Shown: positions 33,801-45,520, counted from the first letter of the stretch. The stretch is DNA of 64,000 nucleotides from Schistocephalus solidus (GCA_017591395.1 WEDG01007654.1:1-64000); one strand, 5' to 3'. Numbers and translations are program-made. The notes: generated by a model from the letters alone, not told the origin.

Positions 33801-36183
33801 TTCTTTTACCAAGTCCACTGACCCGTATAACCTTAGCGCTGACTGGTCACGTTCATACTATTGCCAGGCATAGCTACCATAACGCGCTGACTCAATTTCC
33901 ATTCATTGGCACTTTCTGTTTATTTTGTTTACGAAATATACAGGAGATAAAGGAGAACTTTCTGCGTGGTACGCTCTTAAGGATACCAAATACGTTTGGA
34001 AGTTAAATTTCGACCAATGGAGGAGTAAATAAATGAATGAAGTAACGTTTTTGCAGGCTGTGGCAGAGATGCAGCAACATTGAACATACGAAATGATCTG
34101 ATAAATATGCTGCATGCAAAATATCATTGACATTGTCTAATCAAATACACATTTTGGATTTTATGTTTAACCGTTCCCCTTCTAGTTGCCCTACGGCCTT
34201 ATAAGTATCACATAAGCCAGTTTCTTGTACGAAAATAAGTTTTTTAATGACCTGCAGGGGCCGAATTCGCAGGGATCGCTGACTTTATATTAGACCGAGC
34301 GATCGTCCAAACAATGAATTCCAAAACTTGCTGGAGCATTCGACATTCCAAAAAATGCCTTCATCTACGGTATTTGCAGCATAGGTTTCCTATGGTATTT
34401 CCATGGCCAATAATTGACCGGTTGTGGATATTCAAAAACGGCATCTTTTTGATAAAAAACAATAATATAGCATTGGAATGTATGCTTAAAATATTTCCTC
34501 GATTCAGCGTTTCGCTGCATCAAGAGGATCAAGGTGAAGTGTGAAACTTCATCGAATAAAACTATTATTTTTCCAATTTTAATTGTTACTTATTTTGGCT
34601 TACCCAGGAAGTCATTAGAACCTTAAGTGGAATACTTTGCATTCTTTTAAGAAAACGTAGTTAATAAAGTGCGGAAGTTGAAATTTTTCCTGAATGAACC
34701 GATTAAGAAGACTGTTGGTCACAGTATAATATCTGATTTGTGAATTTTGGGAAGGTGATACACTAGCAATTTTCGGTTCAGCATGCTTAATGGAATCATT
34801 AAGAACCCTCACAGCCAGCATCAAAAAAGCTGGAGATGAAGATGTCTCTTATAAAAGACGATTCAACTTACAAACCGTACATCAACCAACTTCTATAATA
34901 GCCAAAGCCAACCTGTTCTTGTAACGGCCGAGGCAGAGGCTATAAAGTGAAAAAACTAGAACGGCGCAGTCAGAGGTCGCTCATGCAGGCGTTTTCACGT
35001 TCGAGACTAAAAAACACATCATAAAGGGTTCACTTGCCATTCGCGCATCCCGATTAAAGTTGTTTACTCCGCCTAAATAACAGTGATAGTCATTCCCTGT
35101 ACTTGACGTCCAAACATTGATTACACCCTCACTACGTATCCTCTTTATAGTTCAAATGACCGCAGCTCGCCAACTTTGCAATGCGGTGGTGTAAAACGAT
35201 GCTTACCCACCATACTTTCCACCGTTTTCAGTCGCTTAAAATTAACAAATCATGGTTTCAATGCGACCGAAAGTCTACCGTATAAGTCCATTTAAAAGAA
35301 TTATTTAATACTGGTTATACATACAACTAAATTCAGACAACTTTGGAGTCATCCTCATTGCTGTTGTAAGATACTGCTCGATCCCACTCTGTCCACCGCA
35401 GCTTCCTTATGGAGACAACGAAGGTTTTTTCATACAACATGTGCTACATATAAAGTATAAAATAAATTAATAATGCAACAGGTTGATGTTTAATGATCAC
35501 TACGCTTCCTCATTACGTCATTGGCCTCACAACGTGAGTTTTAACCACATGTAAAGTAAACGGATCATTCTTGATCTTGTGGTTAAGATCACGCATGATT
35601 ATATTACCTCCGTCAGTCCTTATGCTACTGCTGCCATCGAAAGGTGATTCGCAGGACGCGTTTAACTAATAATACATAGATAGCACACTAGGTTTCCAAC
35701 AGAAAAGTCGCATACAGATGTATCACAAAATAACCGGATCACCAGTATGACGTTCACCTTATGAGGTTGTGTATATATAGACCTTAGTAAAAATTAACAC
35801 ATTATTTTTTCGTGATAACATTTTATTATACTGCAGCGGTTTTAAGGTACTTACCGATCATCAGTACGCCATATGTAATGGACGCAAAGAATATAAGTTT
35901 GTCAGCCAGGTTCTTCAGGAAATTACTTTGCATGATCCTGTAAATTGCACATATCACTTGCTATTGTCGAAAACCGAAGGCTGTTTCATAGGAACATTGT
36001 CAAATATATAACACAGTTATCACAATAAAGGTAAGGACGGCATGTGAACCACACCTGAAGAGATATTTGGTTTCGGAAGAGAGAGCGTCTGTATGTGGGT
36101 CCTCTGAAAGCACTGTTCTCGGTCGCCTAGTCATATAGCAACTGCCTCGGCCGTTTATTGTACCCTTTGGCGTAGGCCTTTGT
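30851..36183. other. Unassigned sequence, 5.3 kb
   Basis: No retroelement, satellite or RNA gene recognised. Two weak candidates: a plus-strand terminal-exon-like frame at 33,945-34,030 (acceptor acgaaatatacag, then GELSAWYALKDTKYVWKL, ending in TAA), and a minus-strand frame at 34,824-34,615. A minus-strand frame at 32,158-31,949 ends just before AATAAA. None has a recognisable family. Confidence 0.3.
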
Positions 36184-36229
36184 GGAGCAGGTCATGGTAG
36201 CCAGCAAGATAATAATGAAAAAGTGGCCT

Positions 36230-36900
36230 GTGACTTATTGACAGACCTGGATGCCACAAACCCAAATTCAGGTTTCTTGGGTGCAATTCGAGCAAACGAA
36301 GTGTCAGAAGAACTCGCGCTGTTAAAATGAACCATAGAGATGTCTGCAAGTCAACCAGCAGGCTAACCGATAAAGACCAATTTGAACACATCATTAAAGA
36401 CTGTAACAAAGGGCATGATTCAACCTTTCATTACTTAAAGAAAGTAGGATGCATAAACGAGTTTTTTCCCTGACATATCATTTTTTCTGGTAGTTTAGGG
36501 AGTCTCATGGGCTACTGGTGAAACGCCAAAAGAAAGGGTAAAACAGGATCTGCTGACTTTTCAAAATTATTGAATGATACGCAGAAAACTGGTGTGATAG
36601 TCGAAATCAAAAAGATTTTTTCGATTGGGGCCTCTTGTTAGAAATTAAACGCATAAGGTTTGACCAAGACCGTTTAAATTCGTCTTGGGGAGCAAACAGC
36701 AGGTAGATCTAGTGCTCTGTCGAATGTCCCGACCACGAAAGAATCATCGTGGAATTTTTTTTCAGCCGGATTACTCTCCCATCAATCGGATGAAAATGAG
36801 GATACTGGTAGCAGAATTGAAAAGACGTCAAAACGATGGGAAACAAAACTTAAAAATTTTAAACAACAAAATCGTCAAAACGGTGCGCTCGTTTTTATAG
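36230..36900 (+). pseudogene. Family A ORF1-like region, copy 1
   Basis: Frames include GSKQQVDLVLCRMSRPRKNH then IFFQPDYSPINRMKMRILVA. This pattern resembles the nucleic-acid-binding ORF1 segment of CR1/L2-like elements, where an RRM-like part is followed by 'fxxPDxxPxxR'. The earlier part contains LLTDLDATNPNSG in copy 2. It is broken by stops here (around 36,330 and 36,640) and fused or adjacent to the endonuclease start at 37,076 (MYTNVQSLLNKMDKLKLV). Confidence 0.6.
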
Positions 36901-37069
36901 GAACATCCGGTTAAATTGACGGCAACCACGTCGGTCAAATGCCCTACCAAATGCCTTTAGATTTGAACTCAAACAGGAGACTGGATATATCTTGTGAAAT
37001 ATCCAGCAAAAAATGGCCTTGTGGAAAAAAGAACTAAAAATCTTCAGAAATCGAGGAAAGAAAAAAAGA

Positions 37070-39312
37070 TTAAAATGATGTACACAAATGTGCAGAGTCT
37101 ATTGAACAAAATGGATAAACTCAAACTGGTCCTGGACCATTTATAACCTGACTTCATAGCTCTAACTGAAACATTTTTCTGTACCCAAACGTCATGCAGT
37201 TAGGGAGAGAAATGTATGGAAAGGGGATTATCCCAAAATGAAAGAATATCTGAATGGGATAGACTGAAGCCCTGCACATGAACCTGACCCAAATGCGGCC
37301 TGGTTCATCATTAGTAAACTGATTCAGCAGTTGGTAAAGAAATTCTGCCCACTTAAAAGGCGATCATGCATCTCACAACCCGAGTGGGTGACATCGGAAA
37401 TAAAAAGGAATCTCAAGAAGAAAAGGAGACTGTGGAGAACATATGCCAGATATCAACAACCCGAACATTTTTCCGCTTTTACGAAACAGCGAAATCTGTG
37501 TCCGAATCTTCTGAGAAAAGAAAGATCAGCCTTTGAGTCAGAAATAGTTAAAGACATACCAAGAAATTCGAAAAGGTTTTATGCTTACGTTAATAAGGCA
37601 AAACGAAATCGCGACTGCATTCCTTGTCTTAAAGACAATCAGGGAAACAGGTTTTACTGATAACTCTGATAAGACCAGCCTCTTATCCAATTTCTTCATG
37701 TCCGTGTTTACAGAGGAACCACCTTTTGACGACGAAGAATTCTACAGTACTGCCACATCTACAAACAAATTAAGCACGGTGTGGTTCCCAATAGACACAG
37801 TAAGAAAAACTCTGAAACAGCTACAGCCCACTAAATCTCCTGGCCCAGATGGTATATCCGCATAAGTTCTCAATGAACTCACAGACCAGCTGGCCTCTCC
37901 GCTCTCCAAGATATTTGAAAGTTCGATGAAGGCGGGGGCTCTGCATACCGAGTGGAAGATAGCCAACATAACTTCCATCTATAAAGGAGAAGAGAGGACA
38001 TCACCGAACAGTTTTCGACCAGTCAGCCTCGTAAGAATCTGTTGCAAAATGATGGAGAAGATAATCAAAACGGAATTGATAAGGCATCTTAAAGAGAATA
38101 ACTTGCTCAGTTTATATCAACTTGGATTTCGAAGTGGTATATCCTGCCTCACAAACCTGCTCTCATACATGGAAAGTTGGACAAAATCATTAGAAATGGG
38201 TTTGTCAGTCGATGCGGTCTACATTGACTTAAGCGAAGCCTTTGACAGGGTTCCACACAAACGTCTGATCTTTAAGCTCCGTCAAATGGGTGTGACGGTC
38301 AACCTACTCAAATGGTTGGCCGAATTTCTCACAGACAGGCGCCAGCGTTTTTGTATCGGAGACGCCCAGTCTCACTGGGAAACCGTTCACAGTGGAGTTT
38401 CGCAGGGCAGCATTCTGGGTTCAATTTTTTTCTGATATACGTGAACGAATGCCTTGCGTTTCTGACATGCGAGAAGGTAATGTGCGCTGACGATCTGAAG
38501 TTATGGAACTCGATTGAAAAACCGGAGGATGCGCGGAAATTACAACAAAACTTAGATCGCTTGCAAACATGGTGTGATGAGTGGCTGCTGAACCTTAATC
38601 TTAACAAATGCCAAATAATCCGACTGCGGTCAAGTTCCAGAAGGCTGATTACGTTTGAATACCAGTACTTCGTCAGTGGTCACCAACTCCAGGAGGTAAA
38701 TATTCTAAAGGACTTGGGTATATCGATAACACCAACGCTCAAACCATCGTCGCACTGTGCGAATATCGCAAAAAAAGCTATGTGTATCTTAGGCGCCATC
38801 AGGAGGTCCTTCGTTAATTTTGACGCAGAGCTTTTTGGGCGCGTGTTTGGAACATTTATCCGGCTGGTGTTGGAATATTGCGTTCAGGCGTGGCACCCTT
38901 GTACGAAACATGACTACGCTCTGCTGGAGAACGTTCAATGGAGGGCAACGAAACTAGTCAGCGGATTGGAATGCCTACCCTACGAGGGCCGCCAAGAAAG
39001 ACTTTAAATGTTTCCTCTTTCTCATAGGCAATACAGAGGGATATGATCTTAGTTTTCAAACTGGTCAGAGGAGTTGATTGTGCTCTTCAGATGGCCGATT
39101 TTTTTGAATTGGCAAACAGGACAAGTCTCCGAGGACACCCATATAAACTGAAAAGAAAACACGCCAAACTTGAAGTGCGGGCTAACTTCTTTTCCCAACG
39201 GGTCATTGAAGAATGGAACAAACTGCCAGCTTCGGTTGTTCAGGCTGAAAGCGTTGAAATGTTTAAAAGAAGACTTGATGCATTTTTACTTGATGGACAT
39301 ATATTGAGTTGA
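37070..39312 (+). pseudogene. Family A ORF2 (endonuclease-RT), copy 1, frameshifted
   Basis: The endonuclease start (MYTNVQSLLNK, PDFIALTET) is cut off after about 37,170. The linker VKKFCPLKRRS to the fingers (KSPGPDGIS near 37,835) is followed by a stop at 37,863. RT motifs then appear: FRPVSLVRICCKMMEKII (38,008), VYIDLSEAFDRVPHK (motif A, 38,220), GVSQGSILGS (motif B, 38,395) and MCADDLKLW (motif C; usual Y or F replaced by C, 38,480). An extra T in the run at about 38,425 shifts the frame between motifs B and C. The C-terminal tail reads FFELANRTSLRGHPYKLKRK and VIEEWNKLPASVV. RT polymerises cDNA at a nicked target; this copy cannot. Confidence 0.85.
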
Positions 39313-39425
39313 CCGCAATGTTCAATATGCTAAAACAAATATCGCCATGTAACATTTGCTTGTTATGCTAGTGTCTATCTGTAAATAGGGTTTTCAAAGG
39401 CTCTGCCTATCAATAAAATAAAATA

Positions 39426-40480
39426 CGTTTATTGATTTGGCACTGCTTGGCGCCGTCAAATCCTTAGAACACAGGAAAAAACCTAAAACAAACTCCTCTC
39501 TTCATTAAACACTTAAACTTTGGTTTGTTTGTTTGCTTAAATAGCAGTGTTGAAATGATGAGTTTGTTTTAAGTAAAAAAACCTGTTTTCCAAGGTTTAG
39601 AAATAGCAAAATGAAGTAAAAACAGCTATACAGAATGAAGATGAATGTATCAGGGAAATAATGTTTAGAGTCAAGACTAGTCTGTTATTGACGTTCGAGG
39701 GTATTCATTTGACAGAGGTAGAAACGTCTGCGGTCGATTCGAAGGGATAGGTACTTCCAATCAGATGCAAGCGCAGTCGATTCCGGTGTGGAGTCTGCCG
39801 AACAATTAGACTTAGTTGACTGATTGCTAAAAAAGGTGAAAAATAGATTAGGAGCAAGAAGAGTTCAACGGTAAGAAACTTTCAATGCAGTCATACAGTC
39901 TTCATATTTGTATTATATATCATAGTGTTGATTATGTTTGATCTAGCTGTATGAAACCGCTAGTACCATTCGTTTCATAAAGCTATATCAAAACCTAGAC
40001 GTGCGGCTCATTGCGCATTCGAATAATATAGAGCATAAATGATGTTAAAAACGGAAAAAACATACTACTAACAGACAGAGATAAAAAATAATAAGTTTTG
40101 CAAGTTAGTTTTAAAGCAAATTGTTTCCCTAATAGCAATTCATATCAGACGTATATCGCCCAGATATCCACATGTCGAGATACATATGTCCACCGCATAT
40201 CGACTTTGTCCGCTTTTCCGACATATGCCCAATATCGAAATGTCGATATTTGTCGAAATAGACGAAAAAGGGTCGGATACTTCCTACTTAACCCCCCATT
40301 TAAAACGAATACAAACGGAACGCCCATTATTATTCCTTTACCGTGACCGCCAACAACGTAACCATTACTTCCCATCCTATTTAGCTCGCGTATACGCCAC
40401 TAAAGTCACATTTTCCCATTTTCTCAACGTGTTGTACAAAATGTAAACACACAGTTGATGGAAATATAAAAAATGTGTAT
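39426..40480. other. Unassigned AT-rich sequence
   Basis: No feature recognised except a small perfect hairpin at 40,231-40,250 (8-bp stem aatatcga, 4-base loop) within a stretch rich in 'tcga/cgat/cgacat' words (40,150-40,260). Confidence 0.4.
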
Positions 40481-40916
40481 TATATAAACAGTAGCTTTGA
40501 CTGCTATATTATCTCTTACCCGACAAGGAGCGTCCCGAACCCTCATAAGTAGTCAGAAACATCATAATACTATCCCATTGCATTAAGCTATTAACTTTTT
40601 AGTGAAGCACTTTTTTTCTTCTATTTTTTTTTAAATTGGCGGCTCGCCGAACTCCGCCTCCGATTTAAAACCTAGGAGTTTTTTACTGCTTCTTTTCCAG
40701 TTCACTGTATATGCCAAAGATTGTTGACTTTTGTTTTAAAAATGGCAAATCTTTTTGAATCGGATATGTTTACCATACTACTCATTTCTGCTGTTCATAT
40801 GGATGCTCACATAGTGCAGCAATTATCCACTTTGTATTTATTTAAACCATGGTGCTAAGTTTGTAATGATGGGGCCCTCTGGGCCTTAAATATAAAATTT
40901 ATTTATTTATTTATTA
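40481..40916 (+). mobile_element. Non-LTR family B, copy 1: 3' UTR only
   Basis: Matches the 3' UTR of the copy ending at 43,443 from 'tataaacagtagct' to the tail. It ends 'ggccttaaatataaaattta' followed by (TTTA)n. Strong 5' truncation is typical of target-primed reverse transcription. Conserved blocks include 'acccgacaaggagcgt' and 'ttggcggctcgccgaact'. Confidence 0.85.
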
Positions 40917-41079
40917 AAGTTAAACCTAAACCGCATGTTTGTTCTTCCTATTCTAGAATACTGCTGTCCCCTCTTTGGTCTGATGAACGCCTCTGACCGC
41001 AGTAAGATTAAAAAAATTCAGAGGGTTTTTACTCGAAGACTATTTTCTCTTCCTGGATCCAGTATCTCTTATACGGATA
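40917..41079 (+). mobile_element. Non-LTR family B, copy 2: internal coding fragment
   Basis: 163 bp matching 42,139-42,300 (RMFVLPILEYCCPLFGLMNA, then RRLFSLPGSSISYT). It follows the (TTTA)n tail of copy 1 with no gap and is cut off at 41,079, exactly where the minus-strand family C tail begins. Confidence 0.8.
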
Positions 41080-41512
41080 GTTCAGTTCAGTTCAGTGTAT
41101 TTGAGGAAAATAGGCTTACGCCTTTGAAATCCCTATTTGTTACATTAAAGTTGCAAGAATAAGAAGCAAATTAAAGAAGTAACATTCAAGTGAATGCAGG
41201 CATATTAACGTGGTACACTTATATTGTTAAGGTAACGTAGTCAAAAAGTCTTTGTGGTGCTGTAACACATGTATGTCAAGCCGATGTTTGAATGTATACT
41301 TAGACTGGGACATAACAATCGCCTCAGGTAGGTTATTCCACGGTTCCACGACACGGTTGGTGAAAAAAAAACTTCCTTACATCCACTCTTACTTGGGGCA
41401 CACTTAGTTGGAATGGATGACCTCGGAGATTTTTCGTAGTGGCAAGTTGGAAAAAGTCATCACATAGCAGGGCGCAATCCATGCCACGCACGATACGGAA
41501 GGTTCGTATCAA
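41080..41512 (-). mobile_element. Non-LTR family C: C-terminal tail and 3' end
   Basis: On the minus strand: LIRTFRIVRGMDCALLCDDF, FQLATTKNLRGHPFQL, then a one-base shift in an A run (41,363-41,370), NRVVEPWNNLPEAIV and YTFKHRLDIHV, then a stop. This is the same post-RT tail seen in families A and E. The 3' end (low coordinates) finishes in a short (TGAAC)n repeat at 41,080-41,096, a 5-bp microsatellite tail unlike those of families A and B. It is 5'-truncated at the 23-bp tandem repeat. Confidence 0.8.
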
Positions 41513-41624
41513 GGCATCCGGTCTCCTCTCCTGGCATCCGGCCTCCTCTCCTTGAGGCATCCGGCCTCCTCTCCTTGAGACATCTGGCCTCCTCTCCTTT
41601 AGGCATCCGGCCTCCTCTCCTTGA
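41513..41624 (+). repeat. 23-bp tandem repeat, five units, at the family B 5' edge
   Basis: Units at 41,513-41,532 (20 bp), 41,533-41,555, 41,556-41,578, 41,579-41,601 and 41,602-41,624, consensus 'ggcatccggcctcctctcct' plus tga. The corresponding place in the minus-strand copy (near 48,615-48,645) has a single unit, so the array arose in this copy after or during insertion. Confidence 0.9.
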
Positions 41625-41800
41625 CTTCATTGGTTCCTACTAGTCTAGCCGCAGCCAGAAGGTCTTAGTAGGTAATAGCTATTCAAGACCTCAGCCGATC
41701 ACGAGTGACGTTTTTCAAGGAACGGTTCTAGGTCCCCTTCTCTTCATTCTGTACATAAACGAAATTTCAACTTTACTCACAAATTCACAAAATTTCGTTT

Positions 41801-42682
41801 ATGCTGACGATCTCAAGTGCAATTATTCATTTTCTAAAGACTGCCAATTGTTGCGTGGATAAAATCAACACTGATCTACTTATGCTCTCACGTTGGAGAT
41901 GTACTTGGCAGATGGAATTTTCTCCATCCAAGAGCAGTTTCATGTGTTTTGGCCCCGCCAAGCTTCCTGGACCCCTAGTATTTCAAAGGAGTACTCTTTT
42001 AGAACGATCAACCATAAAAGACTTAGGTCTAAGTTACACGAAAAAGCTAGCATTATCGCCTCATGCAGATCGAATTTCTGCAAAAGCTGCACAGATATGT
42101 GGTTTTATATCACATAATTTTTTCCTTCCGGAAATAAAGTTCAACCTATACCGCATGTTTGTTCTTCCTATCCTGGAATACTGCTGTCCCCTATTTGGGC
42201 TGATGAACGCCTCTGACCGCAGTAAGATTAAAAAAGTTCAGAGGGTTTTTACTCGAAGACTATTTTCTCTTCCTGGATCCAGTATCTCCTATACGGATAA
42301 ATGCCAGTTAGCAAACATTACATTTCTGTGGGTTAGAAGACTCGAAGCCGGTCTCTGCTTCCTGTTTCGCGTTAACTCTAGCCCAAATCTCCCACGAATT
42401 AACGCTCTCACACCGGTAGATCGACCCTTTGCTACTCGTAATTCCTTTATGATCATTTCACCACCCCTTAGATCCACAACTTACCTGTCTCAGTTTTTTG
42501 CCTCCAAATATGCTTTTATATGGAATAATCTTCCACTGCAAATTAGGTTGTCGTCTACATTAGCTATATTCAAAACCAAATTACGCAAACATTTAACTTC
42601 GGAAGATATAAAGTCCTTATTGTCTGTTTCCTTCCCAAACTCGCAAATTTTGGATTTTGAAATGGGTCCTCCTGGTATTTGA
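41801..42682 (+). pseudogene. Family B RT thumb and C-terminal domain, copy 3
   Basis: Open for 293 codons, but the true RT core precedes it in another frame, so this is the 3' half of a broken ORF. Motifs: WQMEFSPSKSSFMCFGP, IKDLGLSYTKKLALSPHADR, RMFVLPILEYCCPLFGLMNA, VRRLEAGLCFLFRVNSSPN, and the end module FIWNNLPLQIRLSSTLAIFK. This copy retains the full C-terminus (stop at 42,680), which copy 4 has lost by a shift. Confidence 0.8.
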
Positions 42683-43443
42683 GGCAGCTCCCTTGATAAT
42701 ATATTGGTCGCTAATTATATTTCCATCATCCTTTGCAGTCAATCTTTGCATTCACTTTTTCTTTCCCTCCTTTAAAACTAGCATTGCCAAATCTTGACAA
42801 CCTTGATACTTTCCTCTGAGTTTGCAACCTTGACGATAGTCTCCAGGTTCTGTTGATGATCGAGGTGGGTTCTAATGGTTTCGCCTCTTTGGTGATGGAC
42901 TATACAGTCAGCAAGGTCGCATCTGGATGATGATCTCGTGACCTCTACTGTCCCCTCTTCGTTTCGACCATGTTGTCTACGATGAGTTCGTCCTCTCTCA
43001 CCTCCACTGGTGTTTATAAACAGTAGCTCTGACTGCTCTATTATCTCTCACCCGACAAGGAGCGTTCCGAACCATCATACGCTGTCAGCAACATCACAAT
43101 ACTATCCCATTGCATTTAGCTATTAATGTTTTATTGAAGCAGCTTTTTCCTCCTATTTTTTTTAAATTGGCGGCTCGCCGAACTGCGCCCCCGATTTAAC
43201 CCTAAGAGTGTTTTACTGCTTCTTTTCCAGTTCACCGTATATGCCAAAGATTGTTGATTATTGTTTTAAAAATGGCAAATTGTTTTGAATTGGATATGTT
43301 AACCATACTACTCATTTCTGCTGTTCATATGGATGCTCACATAATGCAGCAATTATCCACTTTGTATTTATTTAAACCATGGTACTAAGTTTGTAATGAT
43401 GGGGCCTTCTGGGCCTTAAATATAAAATTTATTTATTTATTTT

Positions 43444-43861
43444 ATTGCTCATATTGTTTCCATTGCGGCGTCGTTGGACATTCGTTTGAAATTTGCTAAT
43501 CTCCAAGCTTTTGATTTTGGCCAATAATCTGTACCCAAAGTCAGGACTCAACTAAATAAGTTGCCATTGGATCACATATTGTCTGCTTATCAGGATCAGC
43601 CAATAATTGCTTATAGACATTGTGATATTCAGGCACACAAAAATTGATATCGGAATCTTGAAAAATAAGCTAACTCAGCTTCATTTGGATCCGGCCTCCT
43701 ACGGGCTTCAGAAAACAGTCTCTCGCCAGGAAAGGGGTCGACATCAGAAAGGAACGGAGAACAACTGGCAAACTCACTTCAAAGGCTGCATCGTTCTTTG
43801 CTTCGTATTAACATTCGATAGTGAATTCGGTTTCGGAAATCACTTCTTATTGTGCTCAGTA
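43444..43861. other. Unassigned sequence
   Basis: No recognised feature between the family B tail and the SINE. Confidence 0.4.
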
Positions 43862-44050
43862 AACTATTCGCTTAATAATTTAAGCTGCTCGTTTAAACTT
43901 AATGCATCCTCATAGAGATCTTGCTGGCATGGGAAACGCAAATGTTCACGACCCGACCACGCGAAAAAATATTCACCGCTTCGGCCAGGATTCGAAACAC
44001 CAACCTCTCGATTAGCGATTGATGCTCTTGACCACTCAACCACGCCCGGG
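43862..44050 (-). mobile_element. tRNA-derived SINE, serine-tRNA-like head
   Basis: On the minus strand, an A-box-like GTGGTTGAGTGGT (44,044-44,032), an anticodon-position GCT inside AATCGCTAAT (44,020-44,011) and a B box GTTTCGAATCC (43,998-43,988) have tRNA-like spacing. The head is followed by a non-tRNA body ('gcgtggtcgggtcgtgaac', 'gccagcaagatctctatgag') ending near 43,862. A- and B-box intactness suggests a relatively recent Pol III-type SINE. The variable arm is short for serine tRNA, so the parent is tentative. The 179-codon minus frame across it (44,403-43,864) is fortuitous. Confidence 0.75.
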
Positions 44051-44726
44051 AAGCCAGCAGAAAAAATAGTATATCCTCCAAAATTATGATCTCTCTGCCT
44101 TTGTAAACCGTTTTCGATTTCATGTGACAAAAACTTACCAGAAATACTTAAGTCACTCTCAACCGACCGAGAAGCGCCACCAAGCAGCAATATTGAAGAA
44201 AGCAGTGCACTACTGAACATTACCAAAACTAAGCTAAACAGTGAAGGGCTGGCACAATGTGATGGATACTGAGGACTAACAACCAGAAATTTGAGATAAG
44301 AAGGAGACCTCAATCTCTTATCGGAAATAATAGCACTCCTCAGCAAAGATAACATAATTAATTCGCCGAAACACGATGCAAATGAGCTGAAAAACATCAG
44401 CAAGCTAGACCATAATCATCGCAACGAGATGGTAAAGGTTAATAGACACAAAATTAAGCGAAACAAATAGAGAAAAAGAACGAAGTCATAAGAACAAACC
44501 TCTGAGCCAGTTGAAATACATATGACCAGAAAGAAAATAAGCGAGGAGGAAATTAGGTCTTGCGAATCCCCGGGTTCGGGAAATCTGGTGCACATAGAAT
44601 CCGACTGCACAAAAGTAAATCAGCGATCGACTGGCTCTAAAAATTCAAAAAAACAGTAATTGTAAGGTATCTTTAATGCCACGGACGAGCGACAGCAGCA
44701 TGCTCTATACATGTCTATCGAACTAC
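44051..44726. other. Unassigned sequence
   Basis: No recognised motif. This is the left flank of family A copy 2. Confidence 0.4.
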
Positions 44727-45520
44727 AATAGAGCAGGGCATGGTAGCCAGCAAGATAATGGTGGAAAAGTGGCCTGTGACTTATTGACAGACCTGGATGC
44801 CACAAACCCAAATTCAGGTTTCCCGGGTGCTATTCGAGCAAACGCAGTGTCAGAAAAACTCGCGCTGTTTAAAAGAACCATAGAAATGTCTGCAAATCAA
44901 CCAGCAGGCTCACCGATAAAGACCAATTTGAACACATCATTAAAGACTGTAACAAAGGGCATGATTCAACCTTTCATCACTTAAAGAAAGTAGGATGCAT
45001 AAACGAGTTTTTTCCCTGACAGATCATTTTGTCTGTTAGTTCAGGGAGTCTCAGGGGCTACTGGGGAAACGCCAAAAGAAAGGGTAAAACAGGATCTGCT
45101 GACATTTCAAAAAATATTGAATGATACGCAAAAAACTGGTGTGATAGTCGAAATCAAAAAGATATTTCGATTGGGGCCTCTTGTTACAAATTAAACGCAT
45201 AAGGTTCGACCAAGACCGTTTAAATTCGTTTTGGGGAGCAAACAGCAGGTAGATCTAGTGCTCTCTCGAAAGTCCCGACTACGAAGAATAATCGTGGAGT
45301 TTTTTTTAACCGGATTACTCTCCCACCGATCGGATGAAAATGAGGACACTGGTAGCAGAATTGAAAAGACGTCAATACGAGGGGGAACAAAACTTGAAAA
45401 ATGAAGACAAAAAAATCGTCAAAGCGGTATGCTCGTTTTTATGGGAACATCCGGTGAAATTGACGGCAACCACGCCGGTCAAAAGCCCTACTAAATGCCC
45501 AGAGATTTGAACTCAGACAG
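44727..45520 (+). pseudogene. Family A ORF1-like region, copy 2
   Basis: First part, in frame from 44,676: GHGSQQDNGGKVACDLLTDL, DATNPNSGFPGAIRANAVSE, KRTIEMSANQPAGSPIKTNL. After a frame change: QDLLTFQKILNDTQKTGVIV, RLGPLVTN then a stop, and KVRPRPFKFVLGSKQQVDLV. The latter is the RRM-like, charged segment common in ORF1 of CR1/L2-like elements (RNA chaperone role in the family). Shifts and stops make it non-functional. Confidence 0.6.

Larger units (their letters stand above)
36184..39425 (+). mobile_element. Non-LTR retrotransposon family A, copy 1 (degenerate, Jockey/CR1-type)
   Basis: Homology with the second copy starts at 'gagcaggtcatggtagccag' (36,184) versus 44,727. Order: ORF1-like segment (36,230-36,900), a short endonuclease remnant (37,070-37,170), a deletion removing most of the endonuclease, the reverse transcriptase with finger, palm and thumb (37,331-39,007) and the C-terminal tail (39,043-39,312). 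It ends with 'caataaaataaaatac', an A-rich tail typical of target-primed insertion. Several stops and frameshifts make it inactive. Confidence 0.85.
41513..43443 (+). mobile_element. Non-LTR family B, copy 3 (5'-truncated)
   Basis: Begins inside the RT region at the 23-bp array and includes motif B (FQGTVLGPLLF, 41,715-41,750), YADD (41,795), thumb and C-terminal domain, and a 3' UTR of about 760 bp ending 'aatataaaatttatttattt' at 43,443. Collinear with copy 4 on the minus strand (46,792-49,286). A net 2-bp deletion near 41,845 shifts the frame after YADDLKC. Confidence 0.85.

Noticed and set aside
40231..40250. Perfect 8-bp hairpin aatatcga/tcgatatt
   Set aside because: Short and in AT-rich DNA; no neighbouring feature gives it a role.
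43864..44403. 179-codon minus-strand frame
   Set aside because: It crosses a tRNA-derived SINE and unassigned flank; the most protein-like part is the SINE itself.
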